A stretch of 64,000 nucleotides of DNA. It comes from Sordariomycetes sp. S80-01Y. Lineage: Eukaryota > Ascomycota > Sordariomycetes. The stretch spans positions 620,001 to 684,000 of the forward strand of contig JAXQJY010000025.1 in assembly GCA_037042185.1 (NCBI GenBank). Reading direction: 5' to 3'. The translations under genes were made by a program, and so were the position numbers. Numbering within the stretch: position 1 is the first letter of the stretch; every line of letters starts with the position of its first letter. The notes beneath the pieces were generated by a model. It was not told the DNA's origin and ran no database searches. It saw only the letters and a list, made by a program, of their open reading frames with translations. Of the stretch, positions 11,209-23,998 are shown piece by piece.

Positions 11209-14200
11209 CTAGTCCCCAACAGCCGACATCGAAACCCTTCGACCCATCGCGCTTTGCAAATCCAACGCTGCCTTCCTCGCCGACGGGTATATGTCCGACA
11301 ACTGCGTCAGCTGCTCCAGTGCACGGTTCGCGAGCGAACGACGAGCCGTCTCTCCATCGCCCAACATTGCGCTCAACGAACTCCCCCCGCTCTCGTGGCT
11401 TGTGGTGCTGCCGCATCGATCTCGGGCGTGTTGAGCGCGTGTCTGACCCGACTCCACGGAGTAGTCGTCGCCAGCGCCGAAAATGTCGCTGTCTACCGTT
11501 CCGGCGGCGTATATGAACAGGGGAACAAAGCAAGGAAGTCGGAAGTCCTCAAGCTGGCTGCATATCTGCGTGAAGCACAAGATAGAATCGGCAGACTCCC
11601 TACAGATCTCAGCAGGCACAATATCCTCCGAGTTGACGTGGCAGAATGGCCGGAAGAGAGTCAACAGGCAGAAATGATGATACATGCTGCTGCGGTCAGC
11701 ACAGATCATGAAGATATAGGAAGTGTGGAATGAGGGGAGCTTCTCACTGGATAAAGGGGCCAGCATCCTCTATGCCTCCTCCTTGCTTGAGGGTCGAATG
11801 ATACCAGTCCAAGCAGGCGCGGTACGTGTCTCTGACGTGAGCCGAAAGGCCGCCATCGACGGCAACTTGAGAGCGCGAGATGCAGCCGTATATCCAGTCT
11901 GTCAACTGAAAGGCGATAGCAGGCCGTTGGTATAACCCTCCATCTGCCTGAGCAATCGTGTTGAGACCTGTGTTGCTCAGCACTACGAGAGGTGTCAGTC
12001 AACAGTCGATATATATGGTCAAATCCGAAGAGCAAGCCGATTTCGCAGGAGAATTCCCTCAAAGCTTCCGGCGGCAACGTGTGATGGTGTACATAGGGAT
12101 CTGGCAACGAGCCCTATCGCCTCGCAGCTTGAGCCCGCCTGCCAAAGTGAAGTCAATGGCACCCCGGTCCCGCACATTCAAGGCTGCTACAAATTCGCTT
12201 CGACTTTTTCTTCGAATTGCAACACCGAATCGGCGGTTGGGCACCCATATGCAACTTGACAATGGGCGAACAGGGGCGGAAGGCCAAAGGACGCCTGGCA
12301 AGGCAGGCACGGCATGTCAACTCAACTCGACGTCATTTTTGAGACCGATCGGCTGTGAGACAACCAAGAATCAAATCTAACGGAAGCGTGTGAAAGGCGT
12401 GGGCAGCGGCGGTAAGAACGAGTGGATGGGACTCTGGCTAGCCCCCTTTCAAAACATGGCAAGCTCCCATAAGCCACAGTACGAACGCCTCACTTGTGGC
12501 GGATTGTTCACAACAAGCTCTTCTATTTCTCAAGAGAGTTGCAGCTGTCCGACCAATCTGATGACTCTGCCTCGTGGGTTCACTCTGCGCAGAGACTGAG
12601 TGAGGCCGCAAGCAAGAGTGGAAAGGGGGGTAGAGAAGGAAACGAAGAGCTCGAGAGGGAAACAGAAAAATAAAAGATCACTCACGCTGCTCAACACAGG
12701 CAACCGTTTCGGCGGGTTCTTTCGGCGTGAAAACTACAGAGAGCCCGTCTAAATTGTTGCTCAAGGGTGTCGAATGAGCAATAGTCAGTCGAATCATTCT
12801 GTCGCTCAACGTCAGCTGATGATATCAGCGCCGGACCAGTCAAATCTCTACCTCGCCAACGCAATAGCACCATAGAGGGTCGTGGCTTGCACCGAGTTCT
12901 TCAACTGAATTTCTTGATCCAAGTCGGCGAATAGCTGAGCCAGTCTCGCGACACCCTCATCTGCCAGAGCCTGAGCGCTCTCATACTGTCCGGCCCCAAG
13001 CTGATGCAGGCTCATGAGGCCCAAAGCTTGGGCGTTCGGAATGCTGTTTTCAGAATTGACCGTTCTGATGAGCCTCGAGGCCTCATCCCACAGCTGGTTA
13101 CCTAGGGAGACTTCAGGGCCGAGATCATAGCCGTGTCTGATGCGGCAGGCTAGACAGCACATGATCCTTACCAGAGCGATCGAGCAATAGTCCTTGTTGC
13201 CGGCCATGAAATCGTCCCAGAAAAGATCCTTGGCGATTGTAGGAAATGGCGTGTACTGCTCCTGGAAAAACATTTCCAGGAGCTCGTGTGTGAGCTTAAA
13301 TGGCATGACCTTCATGTCTTTCTCGTTCCTGCTTTCACCCCCGAAGTCGATGATGTGCGAGTGTCTCTGCGAGCTCGTGCCCGAGCCGACCCGTCCAGGC
13401 TGCTCAGCCTGATTGAAGTATACTGGCGCATCGAAGTGGACTCGGTCATTTTTCTCGAGTATAGGGGAGTGAGAATCGCTCCCATAGAATTGGCTTTGAG
13501 GGGTGGTGTCGTCGGTCGTCTGTGGCATCATGGGAGATGTGCCTCCAAACCCCCAACCACGTCCACGCTGCTGAGTGCCGGCGAAGGTCCTGGTTTCACC
13601 TGGCGAGGACAGATAGGAATCCGTCCGGGCTCTACCTCCGAGATACTGCTCTGCCGCAGAGCCAAATCTGTCCACGCTCGCCGAAGCCAAGGGCGAAGAG
13701 CTTGAGCCGTCTCCGCAACTCGCATCGCCCGCATTTCGCTCAGAGGCGAAGGCTCCAGGACCGGCACTCAAGAGGCTGCGGAGCTCTTGTTGGCTGAAGC
13801 GCCCGAGGATGTCGTCGTCATGCTCGCTGCCGAGCCGCAAGGCCGACAGGGCTTCGGCAATGTCCTCGACGGGCTTCCCACGCCACAAGGCGATGATGGT
13901 CTCGATCTCATGCTCGCCGTTGACTAAAGCCCGAATGATGAGGGTAAAGGCCGCATCGTGAGCCTGCAGCGCCGTTCGTTCGTCGCGGAGCAGGTCTTTT
14001 GTTTCCAGCTGTCGGTTTTCGTAGATGCAGGGGGTGCCTAGCTGGCGGCACCGTCCACACGGCTTTTGTCCGTTGCACTGTTTGCGGAGAGGAAGATTGT
14101 CAGAGCGATTCTCTACCTATTGTCGCGCGTTGCCCGTCGTGGCGTCCGGGGGAGACACGGGGTCGATCAAGAAGTGCGGCTGGTGTTGAGGGAGGTGGGT

Positions 14201-14476
14201 GGGAAGAGATTACGGAGGGGACGACGGGGCATAAGGGAAAGGATGTATGCTGAGGCCAAGGGGGGAGACACCTCAGTCGCCGCGGTCACGGTGGTCGCGC
14301 TGCGGATCCCCCCTTGGGCTTGGGCTTGGGCGGTAGCCACCTCGGACCCTAGCCTTGCCACGAGAGTCGGACGGGGCTAAACTCGGGCCTCAGGCGGAGG
14401 ACAACAGACTTACTCGTGCTCGCTTGCTTCGGCAGCCCCGGCAAGCCTTGAACGTCTTTCGACCCGTCTTGACCAT
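11209..14476 (-). CDS. Zn2Cys6 transcription factor, structure partly unresolved
   Basis: The ATG at 14476 opens a 21-codon exon (14476-14414) with the first half of a zinc cluster, ACRGCRSKRAR. After a 336-bp intron, exon 14077-12852 supplies CNGQKPCGRCRQLGTPC and a long fungal_trans region (FPTIAKDLFWDDF, RIMCCLACRIRHGYDLG). A 53-bp intron leads to exon 12798-12686, which joins as ALAR-MIRLTIAH. The C-terminal part is clear: exon about 11982-11748, a 58-bp intron, then exon 11689-11209, joined as FIHSMYHHFCLLTLFRPF. Between about 12685 and 11983 I see protein-like segments (for example DRGAIDFTLAGG and ARCQIPMYTIT) but could not join them without a stop or weak splice site. Either more introns exist or the gene is damaged. 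It ends in TAG, followed by 15 open codons. Family certain; exact product uncertain. Confidence 0.6.
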
Positions 14477-16827
14477 CGCCTCAGTGGAGGGGGAACGGGG
14501 GCTGGCATGCCGCGAAGGTATGTAGAGAAAGACGAGGGGGGCGTTGTCTGACAGCAGCAGGGGAACGGGCGCCCCGTGTTATATCATTGACGATGGGAGC
14601 GGGCTGGAGATGGATGGAGCTGGCTCCGGGTCGAGCTGGAGCTGGTGCTGGCGCTGGTACCGGTGCTGGGCAGTGAGCATCCATGCTACGGCAGCTTGCC
14701 TCGATGGAGCACAGCGTACCAGGTAGCCGTGGGCGACGGACAGGCTGGCACAGGCTCTGGTTGGGACGAGCTCTGGCTGGCACAGGCATGGGTCGAGCAC
14801 TCAAGGTGGACGAGGAAAGCTGGTCAAGGGCCCGGCCGACCCTGGCAGCCCTGGAGACCCTGGCGATTTGGTTCGGAGGGCGCTCCGAGAGACATTATTG
14901 GCTGGCGCGCTCCAACTGTGCGCTAAGAGCAGCTCGCAGCCACGCAGCCCTCAGGGCCCCGCCGCTGCCAGTGGCTGCCAGTGCCAATGCCAGGGCCGGT
15001 CACGAGTCTGAGCCTGAGCCCCAGCCTGAGGTCGTCGTCGTCGAGTCCTTCAAGCTGTCGGGTGCGCCTGTAGTTGGGGCAAGGTTGGGTAGCCCTGCCC
15101 AGTGTCCTTCCCTACCTTCAAGTTGCCACTGTGATAAGATATAGCAACTCATGTACGGTATGCAGCGCTTAGCTTTACTCGCCTACCAGGTGGGTAAGGT
15201 TGGGTAGTTAGTGCCAGCTACTCCAGGACTACGACAGTTGTGAGTCGTCGTAACACTGGTAGCAGTAGCAAGCGCCCTCTACCATGGTAGGTAACCAATG
15301 CATCTATCAGGCCTACTCCGGAGGAATTGAGAAACACTATCTGCTACTCTAGTAGTTGTAGTGCTAGTCGCCAGCCAGTGACTGTGCTGGCCTCTGCACC
15401 TGGCCCCAGGTTGCTCGCCCTTGCCGTGTGGTCCCGGCTCGAAGAAGACCCTGGAGCCTCATCAGAGCCGCCGCTAACAGGCTTAACCCCCTGGTTGCCG
15501 TGCGTTGCCATTACATCAGCATTCCTGCGCCGTCACAAAGAGGAAAGAGGCTCGCCGGAGCACCAGCGTTCACACACTGTATGTAAAGGTACGCCCAGAC
15601 CGCGCCGAGACGCAGGTCTCTGCATCTTTCCAATCACGGCCTCCCGACGCCCCTGGTACTAAGGCATCGACCGCCGGGAAGCAGGAGCCCGCAGCCAGCG
15701 CGGCCGGCGGGCAATCGTGCATATCCAATGCCGGGGGGGCGGAGGACCGCATCGTCATGATCCGAAAGTCTGATATCGAACTCAGTCACAATGCCATCAC
15801 CGCTACGCGCCGGCACCGCAGCTCCAATCGAGCCCGGCTGCATGTGATCGAGTGGCCACTGCTCAGCGGCCGCAGCAGCCCCGCCGGAGGCAGCCCCGAG
15901 GTGGCGACAACCGGAGAGCTTCTCGCTACACACTCGTCTACCTACATGCCAGTACGACCCCATCGTCTTCCCAGGCTGCCGTGCCCGTGGGAGTGCACAT
16001 GTGGCTGTATGTGCTCGACCATCGGACCTCGTGCTAGCTCTGCAAGCCTCTCAAGCCCCCTTTTGCAGGTGGCTCATTCGCCCCCAAACAATGAACTTCG
16101 AGAGCCTTCACTCCTGGCAAATCTCGTCAAAAGGAGCTCGCTCCTCACCAGAGGGTCTGATGGCCAGGGTTGCATTCTCCATCTCCGAGACAAGAGCCCT
16201 GATGCACCATGACGAGGGCGTAGCGTCATGTCCGAGATTCGCCATTATCTACCCCATTTTACACGTCAATGATATCTGGCTTTTGACTTCAACGACCCAA
16301 CCTCGCAAGCTTCGCAACGTGTTCGTCATTTGTTTGCCGTCCGCGCATGCTCCTAAATGCAGGGGTCTTTCCTTTTCCCTTTTCTCCTTGGTGGATTTGA
16401 TTCTGCTCTGGGGGTCTGACATAGTGGGACGCCCTAATTGCCTCTCCATCTCGATCGTCATTCTCTTGTCGCGAAACCCCCCAACATAGGTCAGCTCAAC
16501 GATACAAGAAGCCCATCATGACTGTCCAATCTGTTAGATCGTGCAAGTTGCGTACTAATGAGAAGACAAAAGGGCCCGAGGCTCGATCTAGTTGATTTAG
16601 AGGTTACCCCTGGATTCATCCAAAAATAGAAATGTACACAATCCAACCAAGAGCTCCACTCCACGCCCAATGCAGTGCTCCTGTGCCAACTCCCGCTTCC
16701 CAATACGCGTACTCGATACTGAAAACTAACAATAATGCATCCTCTCATATCCATCTTTTCTAGGTACTGTCATGCTCAACGAGCGTCCATGTTAACTCTC
16801 TGTGTGACTGGACGGTGCTTCGCTGCC
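14477..16827. other. Intergenic region with short repeats
   Basis: No gene supported. Around 14585-14670 there is a GGAGCTG/CTGGTGCTGG-type imperfect repeat, and the rest is GC-rich with many short overlapping frames. It covers the promoter of the 11.2-14.5 kb regulator and the 3' flank of the DIP2-like gene. Confidence 0.45.
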
Positions 16828-19800
16828 TCATGGCTGGCGCGGGCCGCCCATATCGCCCATCAGATTCATGTGCATGATCGCATCCGCCTCCCACGACTTC
16901 CTCGATTCTTCTTCGTCGTTGCTCCAGAAATCAATGTTCTCGCGGCCGTCTACGCCGGGAAGTCTGATCTGAGGTGGCGCTTGACTTTCCGCCGACCGAG
17001 ATCCAGGCTTGGGACCTACCGGTGGCGGACCGGGCGTGCCAAAGCGTTCGAAGTCATTGTCGAAGTTGTAGCTACTCTGGCGTTGATGCTGCTGCTCTGA
17101 ATTTCCTGGGGCGTGATGTTGAGGCTCGGCTTGCTGGTACTGTTGAGGTTGAGGTGGCTGAGGTGCCGCTGCGTCTAGGGGTGGGCGGTCATGTAGCTGA
17201 TAACCCGTCGGTGTTTTCTGGTCGTCTGGCATACCCATCGTCGCCTCTGCGGGCGCCATGTCGGCGATACGATCCATCTGCTGCTCGAACTCCTCCTGCT
17301 CCATGATCCTCGGTGCCTGCTCGACGTTGCGCAAGCTAGACGCACCAGCCTGACCACCACCGAAGCTACGAGCGCTGAGCATGGAATGTCGGTTCGAGAC
17401 GCCTGCATCTTCGGCAACATCTCCCATTGCTCTAGGGTCCAGGTCACGGATGGCAAACTGAGCGAGTGTGCGCATCTTGCGCGTCACCCAACCAGCGAGC
17501 AACTTACCGCGCTGCTTCTCGCCCAGACGTGAGCGAGGGAAGTCGCCCTTGTTAACGAAAGCCACAATGTCCACGATAATCTGGTGCTCCATAAGGATGG
17601 CGTTGACGATGACTGGCACCAATGACGCGAGGTAAGGCTTGCGCGCTACTTCGACGAGCACAACGACTAGACCACCGGCTTGGAACACAGCGCTACATAC
17701 GTCAGCATGGCATTAGCTTTGAGGGAGAGGGATGACTTACCAGCCGCCTGCCACGATGTTGCGGTGACAACGTTCGACAGAGTATTCAATGTCCATGGGG
17801 AAGTGGCTCAGCCCGTTGATCTCAAACGTCTCACCGATGCTTCCGAGGACGAACAGCACTTGCATGTCTACCTGAGCGCCACCGGGACCGATCGGTCTGC
17901 TGATGTTGTGCAGGAAACCTAGGTCTCCTGTACGAATGTATTGCACGTTCGGGTCACCATCAACCGTGCGCCCATCGAAGCGCTCCGCATCAAATGCGTC
18001 CTTCGATCCGTAGAACGACTTAACGCAAGCCTCCGAGTCAACCCAAATCTCACCATACTCGCCTTCGTGGCAGTGAATGCGACTCTCCGGGTTGACAATG
18101 GCAATCTGGGTCGACACGGGAACCATGCCCGAGTCTTGGATGAGGAGAGCTTGCGGGTCAGACTCGGGGTCAGTAGGCATGATGAGTCCTCGTCGCAGAG
18201 CCTTCATATCCAGCCAAAGCTCGATGGGCTCGATGCACATGTAAGACCGCGATGCCACCATAGGGTTCAGGACGTGCGAGTAGACGGTGTTGATGGCTGT
18301 CCTGTCGAGACCAGCCGCAGCAAAGTGCAGCCTGACCTTCTGGAACACGTCCACGCGCGGGCGCCCGTCGGCTGTGATCATCATGTTCTTGAGCTCGTGC
18401 AGGGTGAAGCCCTTGGCTTGCATGGAGGCCATTCCGTGGTCCAACATCTGCGGCGTGGCATAGGTGTCCTTGATCTTGTATCTAGACAGGGTGACAAACA
18501 GAGACATCGGATTCTGGGCGAACTCAACCGGTGATAGCAGGTAGGTCGGTGTGCCAATGTAAATACCCATGAGACATGAATGAATAAAACCCAAGCCGGT
18601 GGTGCTGCGAACGCAGCCCAGTACGGGTCGCGAGGATGTCATTTGACACGTCTCCTTTTGAACCTTACACATGCCCATGATGGTGTCATGCCCAAGCTGA
18701 ACAGCAATGCGACGCTGGTCGGGGGTCCAGTACGTCCAGACGATGACTGGGTATCCAGGACGAATCCAAGCAGGGTCAATTGTGAGGCCCAAGTCGCGGA
18801 GCCCACTGCTCTGTTTTGGCGGTTTCGTCGTATTGTACTGATTTGGAATCGAAATCTTCAGAACCTGTGCCGATTGCTTGATGTGGCTGGCGACAGGCTT
18901 AGTCTTCAGCAGGTGATCAACATCCTGATTGACCAAAATTGCCTTGACCTTGTAGTCAGCAATAATATGCAGGTATGCAGGCACGTCCTCATTCAGGCGG
19001 TTCTGATCCAGAGGAGCCATGGGGATGACGACAGCGCCCAGGTTGATACAGGCGTGGACGGCGAAGACGAAGTCTTCTGAATGTGTGTACATGAGGATCA
19101 GGTGATCTCCGGGGCGGATCTTGGCCTTGTTCTTCAAATACATGGCAACAGATGCCACTCTAATGTCAAACTTCTTCCACGGGATCCCTTTGCCCTCACG
19201 ACCTCTCCCGTCGATCGTACAATAGGATAGCTCCTCTGGTTGACGGGCCACGCGCCATTGAATGAGGTCGGTAATGCAGGAAAAGTTGTTCAAGGGAGTT
19301 GATGTGCGGTCATCGATTACCACCTCGCGTCGGTCGATACCCGAGTACTGCTTGTCTGCGGGATGGAGGATATCCGCGCGGGACTCAGAAGCGAGCTGTG
19401 ACCAGATACCGCCCATGGGGTCAATGCCAACCGGCAGATTCAGCACGGCATGTTCAACTCCAAACTTGACATGCACGCAAGGCAAGTTGCCAAGGTCGAA
19501 CTCGCGACGACAAAGCATATTGCCAATTTCACGACGTCCGTTCTTTAGCACCCTAGGCAGCGAGTTGGGCGCAGTGACCATGACACAGTACAGACGTAGA
19601 TGATGTTCCTGCATCAACACTTCCATACACCGGTCTGCAAGTGTGTCCAGCAAGGCTGTGTCCGGTTGCCTTGGTGGTCCACCGTTTGTCGACGGTGCGG
19701 TGGAGGCTGCGGGTGACTCAAGTACGACAACAGGCAAATGCTCGTCGTTGATGAAGACGTCGAAGGCCGAACAGTCGTAGATCTTTGGCACGTTCTTGAC

Positions 19801-22534
19801 AATGCTGACAACAATATGCTGAACAAAGAAGTACCTGTATTCAGCCACTTCGTGCCCGTGTTCGACCCATTCGACCTTTTGACGAATGCGATCTTCGTAC
19901 AAACCAAGGATGAATATCTTTCCTTGAATCACTGTTCCCAGAAGTCCAGTACGCAGGAACTCGGGCTCGACGGGTGTCGGAGTAGGCTCTCCAGGATCAA
20001 ATTTGTAGGGTCGCGCATGGAAGATGATTTCGGTGTTCTTGGGCTGAGCCCAGAATCCTCCAGACAGTGAGGGTGAGTCTACCCAGATCTCGCCCACGGA
20101 GTGAGGGGATGCAAGTAAGCCAGTCTCGGGATCGACAACAGCAAGTGTGGCATCAGGGATGGGGTATCCGAAAGCACCGACGCGAACACCAACCGACTCG
20201 GCTTTCTTTCTTGCTTCTTCGCCAACAGCAAGAACCACCACTTCGTTCGTTTTCAAGGCTTCGCGGTCCAACAAAACTTCGTTCACCTCGGTCTTGGCCT
20301 TTTGCACGGTTGTAGTCGTGCTCCTTCCGCCGAGCAAGCTACCAAAGCCGTTTGAGGGAGCAGACTTCTCCTCCTCTTTGATCTCGCCGTCATCGTCGGA
20401 CTCTTCGTCAGATCCTAGGTCCAGCTTCAGTGGTACGCCCATCCGCTCTTCGCCGCCGAGCCAGTCTCTGATACTGATTACCATGCCACCGTGTTCTGGT
20501 AGACATAGCATCGGCGCCACGGCATCCCTTGCTTTCGAGTTGCGCAGAGGTCGAAGCCAGCGATCAGCCAAGACCTCGTGGAATTCGCTATCGACGGTCA
20601 AAGTGTCAATAAGACAAAGCTTTACCGCTTGGAAGTTGGGCTCCATCCCCTTCTTGAAGTTCCTCGTGGTCATTGGTACCTGCAGGTAATTGTAGACAGC
20701 GCGTTTCAAGCCGTGGTAGTCTGCGACCATTACGGTGGCCTTGTACTTTGTGATCAGGTGCGCGTACAGTCCAGGAGTATCAACAGCCTTGCCGTCAAAC
20801 CAGACCGTCGTGTGTCCGCCGTAGACTGTCATCAGAACGCCCAGGATCATACCAATGCCTTGTCGCGGATCCAGGTACGAGAGCAGGATCTCGCTACTGG
20901 CAGCACCTCCTATCAGCTTGCCGTTCTTATCGCGCAGAGACGGGTTGAAGGTGTCGCCAGGTCCGTTTCTCGGGATTGTTGAAAGCACGGCACTGAGGCA
21001 GGCCATTTGATGCATGATGGTTCGATGGCTGAGCACAACGCCGCGAAGATCGCCCGTTGGTGCTCGCGAGAACTCAATGTACGCCAAATCTGGAACAGCC
21101 AATGGCGGTACCTCATCCTTCTTCTTTGGATGGTAGCTGCCAAACTCGTTCGTCTTCCACCATTCCACTCCCTTAGGCCAAGTTAATTTCTGAGTGGTGA
21201 TGTCGCGCTGGAAGGCCTTCAAGTTGTTGTCGGTGGTCAGAGCTAAGTGCGCTTGTGTCGATGTCAAGATCCAGTTCAGTCGCTGGTAGTCTTGGAGGTC
21301 GTTGATCGGTACCGCCACCACGCCCGCAATAAAGCAGCCCATCAGCGCAATCGCGAAGTCTATGACCTCGGAGTCTCGGTAGACTAGCGCTACCCGATCA
21401 CCTCGGTACAGAGAGCTCTTATCCCGGATGACCTGGGCGACCTTCTCGGCCCTCGCCGCAAGCTTGTCCCATGTAATGGATGATATTTCCTTACCCTTGC
21501 TGTCCAACACCCAGTATGCAGGTACCTTGGCCGTGGTCCTGGCCCGATGTCTGAGAATAGCCGCCATGTTGTCGAATTTGGACATTGGAGTATTGCTGTC
21601 GTGGGGATCGTGGATTGCGAACGGAACGTCTCGTGGTTCGAGAGGTAATTGATATTCGAGCGCTTCGGGAGGCGGCAGGTCGCTTGCTGTGAGCATTGGG
21701 GGTGCCATTGCGGCTGTGGGAGAGAACGCATCGTTGACTGAGTACCGTTGTTGCGCGCCGTACTCAGGATATTCCCCTCCCTGGTTCTGGTCAAAGTGCT
21801 GCTGGCCAGCAAAGTCCGAGAAGAAACCCTGAGAGTCCATCAACGTCTGGGTGCGACCGTCGTAAGGCTGCTGTGGCGCATAGCCAGCCTGGTTGTCCGG
21901 ATACGACCCTTGCTGCTCCGGTTTGAAGGCATAGTCTCCAGAAACCATTGTACCGCTCCTGGACTGCGCATCGGCGTTCGAGCCTGGCGTTAAGAAGAGC
22001 GAGTCACGCTGCGATATGACCGGGCGCTCCGCCATTGGACCCCCAGGCCTTAACAAGCCAGCTGGTGTGTTCATCGGCGAGTCGTGTAGGGACGGGGGAC
22101 CGCCATAGGAGGAAGAGGGTCTGTAGGAGCTTGGGCTGGCGGATCCCGAGGGGTCGCCTCCCATTGAAGCAATGGCAGCAGCTCGGTGGCCATCTTGGGG
22201 TTGGTACATGGGCGCATCGGGGTCGTGAAGGCGAAGGCCACCCCGTTGCTGCTGGGGTTGCTCTGGTGGCGGCTGTTGCGGGGTGTTTGCGTACTGCGAC
22301 AGCAGCTGGGCCCGTCGTTTCTGGTAACTGCAAGACATTAGACACTTCAAGAATTATTAGACTCAAGTCACGTACCCCTTCTCGGTAATGTCGCCCTCCT
22401 ACAAGCACAAATCAGCCATCTCGAAGCACACGTGGGGACGCTGGAAGTGGGCAAGGTTAGCACCATACCTCTAGATCTCGTTGGAGCTCATCGAGTCTTG
22501 CCTGAAGCTCAGGATTGTACTCGTAGTCAGCCAT
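16828..22534 (-). CDS. DIP2/CPS1-type protein with two adenylate-forming domains
   Basis: Four exons: 22534-22469, 22398-22376 (23 nt), 22327-17741, 17692-16828, coding for 1846 residues and ending in TGA. The first two exons and the start of the third encode a DMAP1-binding-like region (ELQARLDELQRDLE, EGDITEKGYQKRR), the hallmark of DIP2 proteins. A disordered Pro/Gln/Ser-rich stretch runs to about residue 250. Two AMP-binding (acyl-CoA synthetase/FAAL-like) domains follow, the first from about residue 270 (SFITWDKLAARAE-like block, VVLSHRTIMHQ) and the second from about residue 1090 (RPGDHLILMYTHSEDFVFA). The C-terminus is a hydrophobic patch (VFQAGGLVVVLVEV) and a Gln/Pro-rich tail. Fungal relatives are CPS1 of Cochliobolus, a virulence factor, and yeast Cmr2. 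DIP2 proteins are reported to control a subset of diacylglycerols. Function here is inferred from family. Confidence 0.9.
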
Positions 22535-23998
22535 GATGGACGACGGCGTCACGGCGACGGGGGAAAAGGAGTTGTTGTTGAGCGAGCGACGACGTCTCGA
22601 GGACGGATGGTGGTGGTGAAGAACCGTAAAGGCGATGGGATGTCTCACCTCACTAGAGCCGGGTGCGGCCCCGGACTGTGGTGCACTGCAGCGAGTGACG
22701 GTGCGCTAACTACTCGTATATACAGGGCAGCACAGCGCTAAGAGGTCCCCAAGTCCCGAGTCGGCTTCCCGTCCCCACCGCGAACCCGAGTCCCGTGACG
22801 TAAGGTGTCGAGCCGTTTATCGATAAGAGGCTTCGATACGAAGACGTCGACCGAACATGGGTGGGTTCGCTGAATTCTTAGACAAGCCTAGTCTGAACGC
22901 AATGCGAATCTTAACATTGACAAACTTGCGCAAACCCATTCTTTGGGTTTTTCGGTGACATTGCTCAACATAACACGATGTTACGTGGAAGTCAATACGA
23001 GCTATCTGGGATATGTCTCTCAAATTCCAAGACGCCAAGGATAGAATGGATCCATCCGTCCCCTTCTGTCAACCCAACCTCGTGTCAGTCTTTAAGACCT
23101 TCTTAATGTATCCAGGCATAGCTACTGCGCATATCTACCCACTGAAGCCTTCAGCGCTCATAACCACCACGGCTTACTAGATGCGCTTCAGTTCTCGCTT
23201 GGCTCTCCGCGCACGGAGGATCGGTGCCCTGTAGCCTTGACAGGCCACATTGCGGATGCGTGGGCCTCGGAACGGGAGCTCATACATGTCCGTACTGCAG
23301 CTTCACTGAAGATAAACAGCAAAGATGTCCCCAGCCCAGCCTTTTTCTCCGGTTTCAAAGCTTTTGTCCTTACAGCTGAGGCCATGATGGCTGCCAGCGC
23401 ACTTGTGACAAGAGCTCGCCCTCTGCACATTTCGAGACAAAGGCCGGTCCATTATGTCAACGTATACACACACGTTCAAACATCTTCTCTTTCCTTGATC
23501 TAACCTTCTCGGTACGTCCTATGTACATATGTCTTTGGCGCTGAACATCAGTGTAGCTTTTGCTGATCCATTCACCTCTCACGATCAATGTCCATTCAAA
23601 GACGTTTTGCCATTGAAGTCTACTGCTGTACTTCATTACTCGTACTTTGCTACCACTTTGTTTGGCGGTGCTTCTTTGTCTTCGATTCCTTTCACACGTC
23701 TTTCCGCGACACAATAGACTTTAACCTCCCCCGAGACTTTGTTCTTCTTAGAAGTCTATTGTCGTTCGGGAAATCGATCTCAAACCAGACCCGAGTTCAG
23801 GGCTTCTTCTTGGAATGAACACTGAACAAACTGCTTCTTTGAATGATGCTTCCTGAGCTGGAGCTCTGGTCGTGTCTATTTAAGATATCTGCGCTTCGCA
23901 TCTAACTCCTTCCCGTCTCGATTCTCAAACCCAACACTCTCCCCAGCCCCAACTAATTTACCCAGCAATCCAACTCCTGAACAGGAGTAGCAGCAACT
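22535..23998. other. Divergent intergenic region
   Basis: Shared upstream region of the DIP2-like gene (-) and the unknown protein gene (+). No gene supported. The stretch from 22800 to 23900 is more A/T-rich than the surrounding genes, and a pyrimidine-rich leader precedes the ATG at 23999. Confidence 0.5.

Noticed and set aside
10850-11533. 227-codon minus-strand frame overlapping the transcription factor end
   Set aside because: Different frame from the exon that joins to FIHSMYHHF. Product is Arg-rich, as expected for a shadow.
11038-11733. 231-codon plus-strand frame
   Set aside because: Lies opposite the clear C-terminal exon of the transcription factor on the minus strand; a shadow.
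15505-16212. 235-codon plus-strand frame
   Set aside because: Composition is random for a GC-rich intergenic region and overlaps other frames; nothing recognisable.
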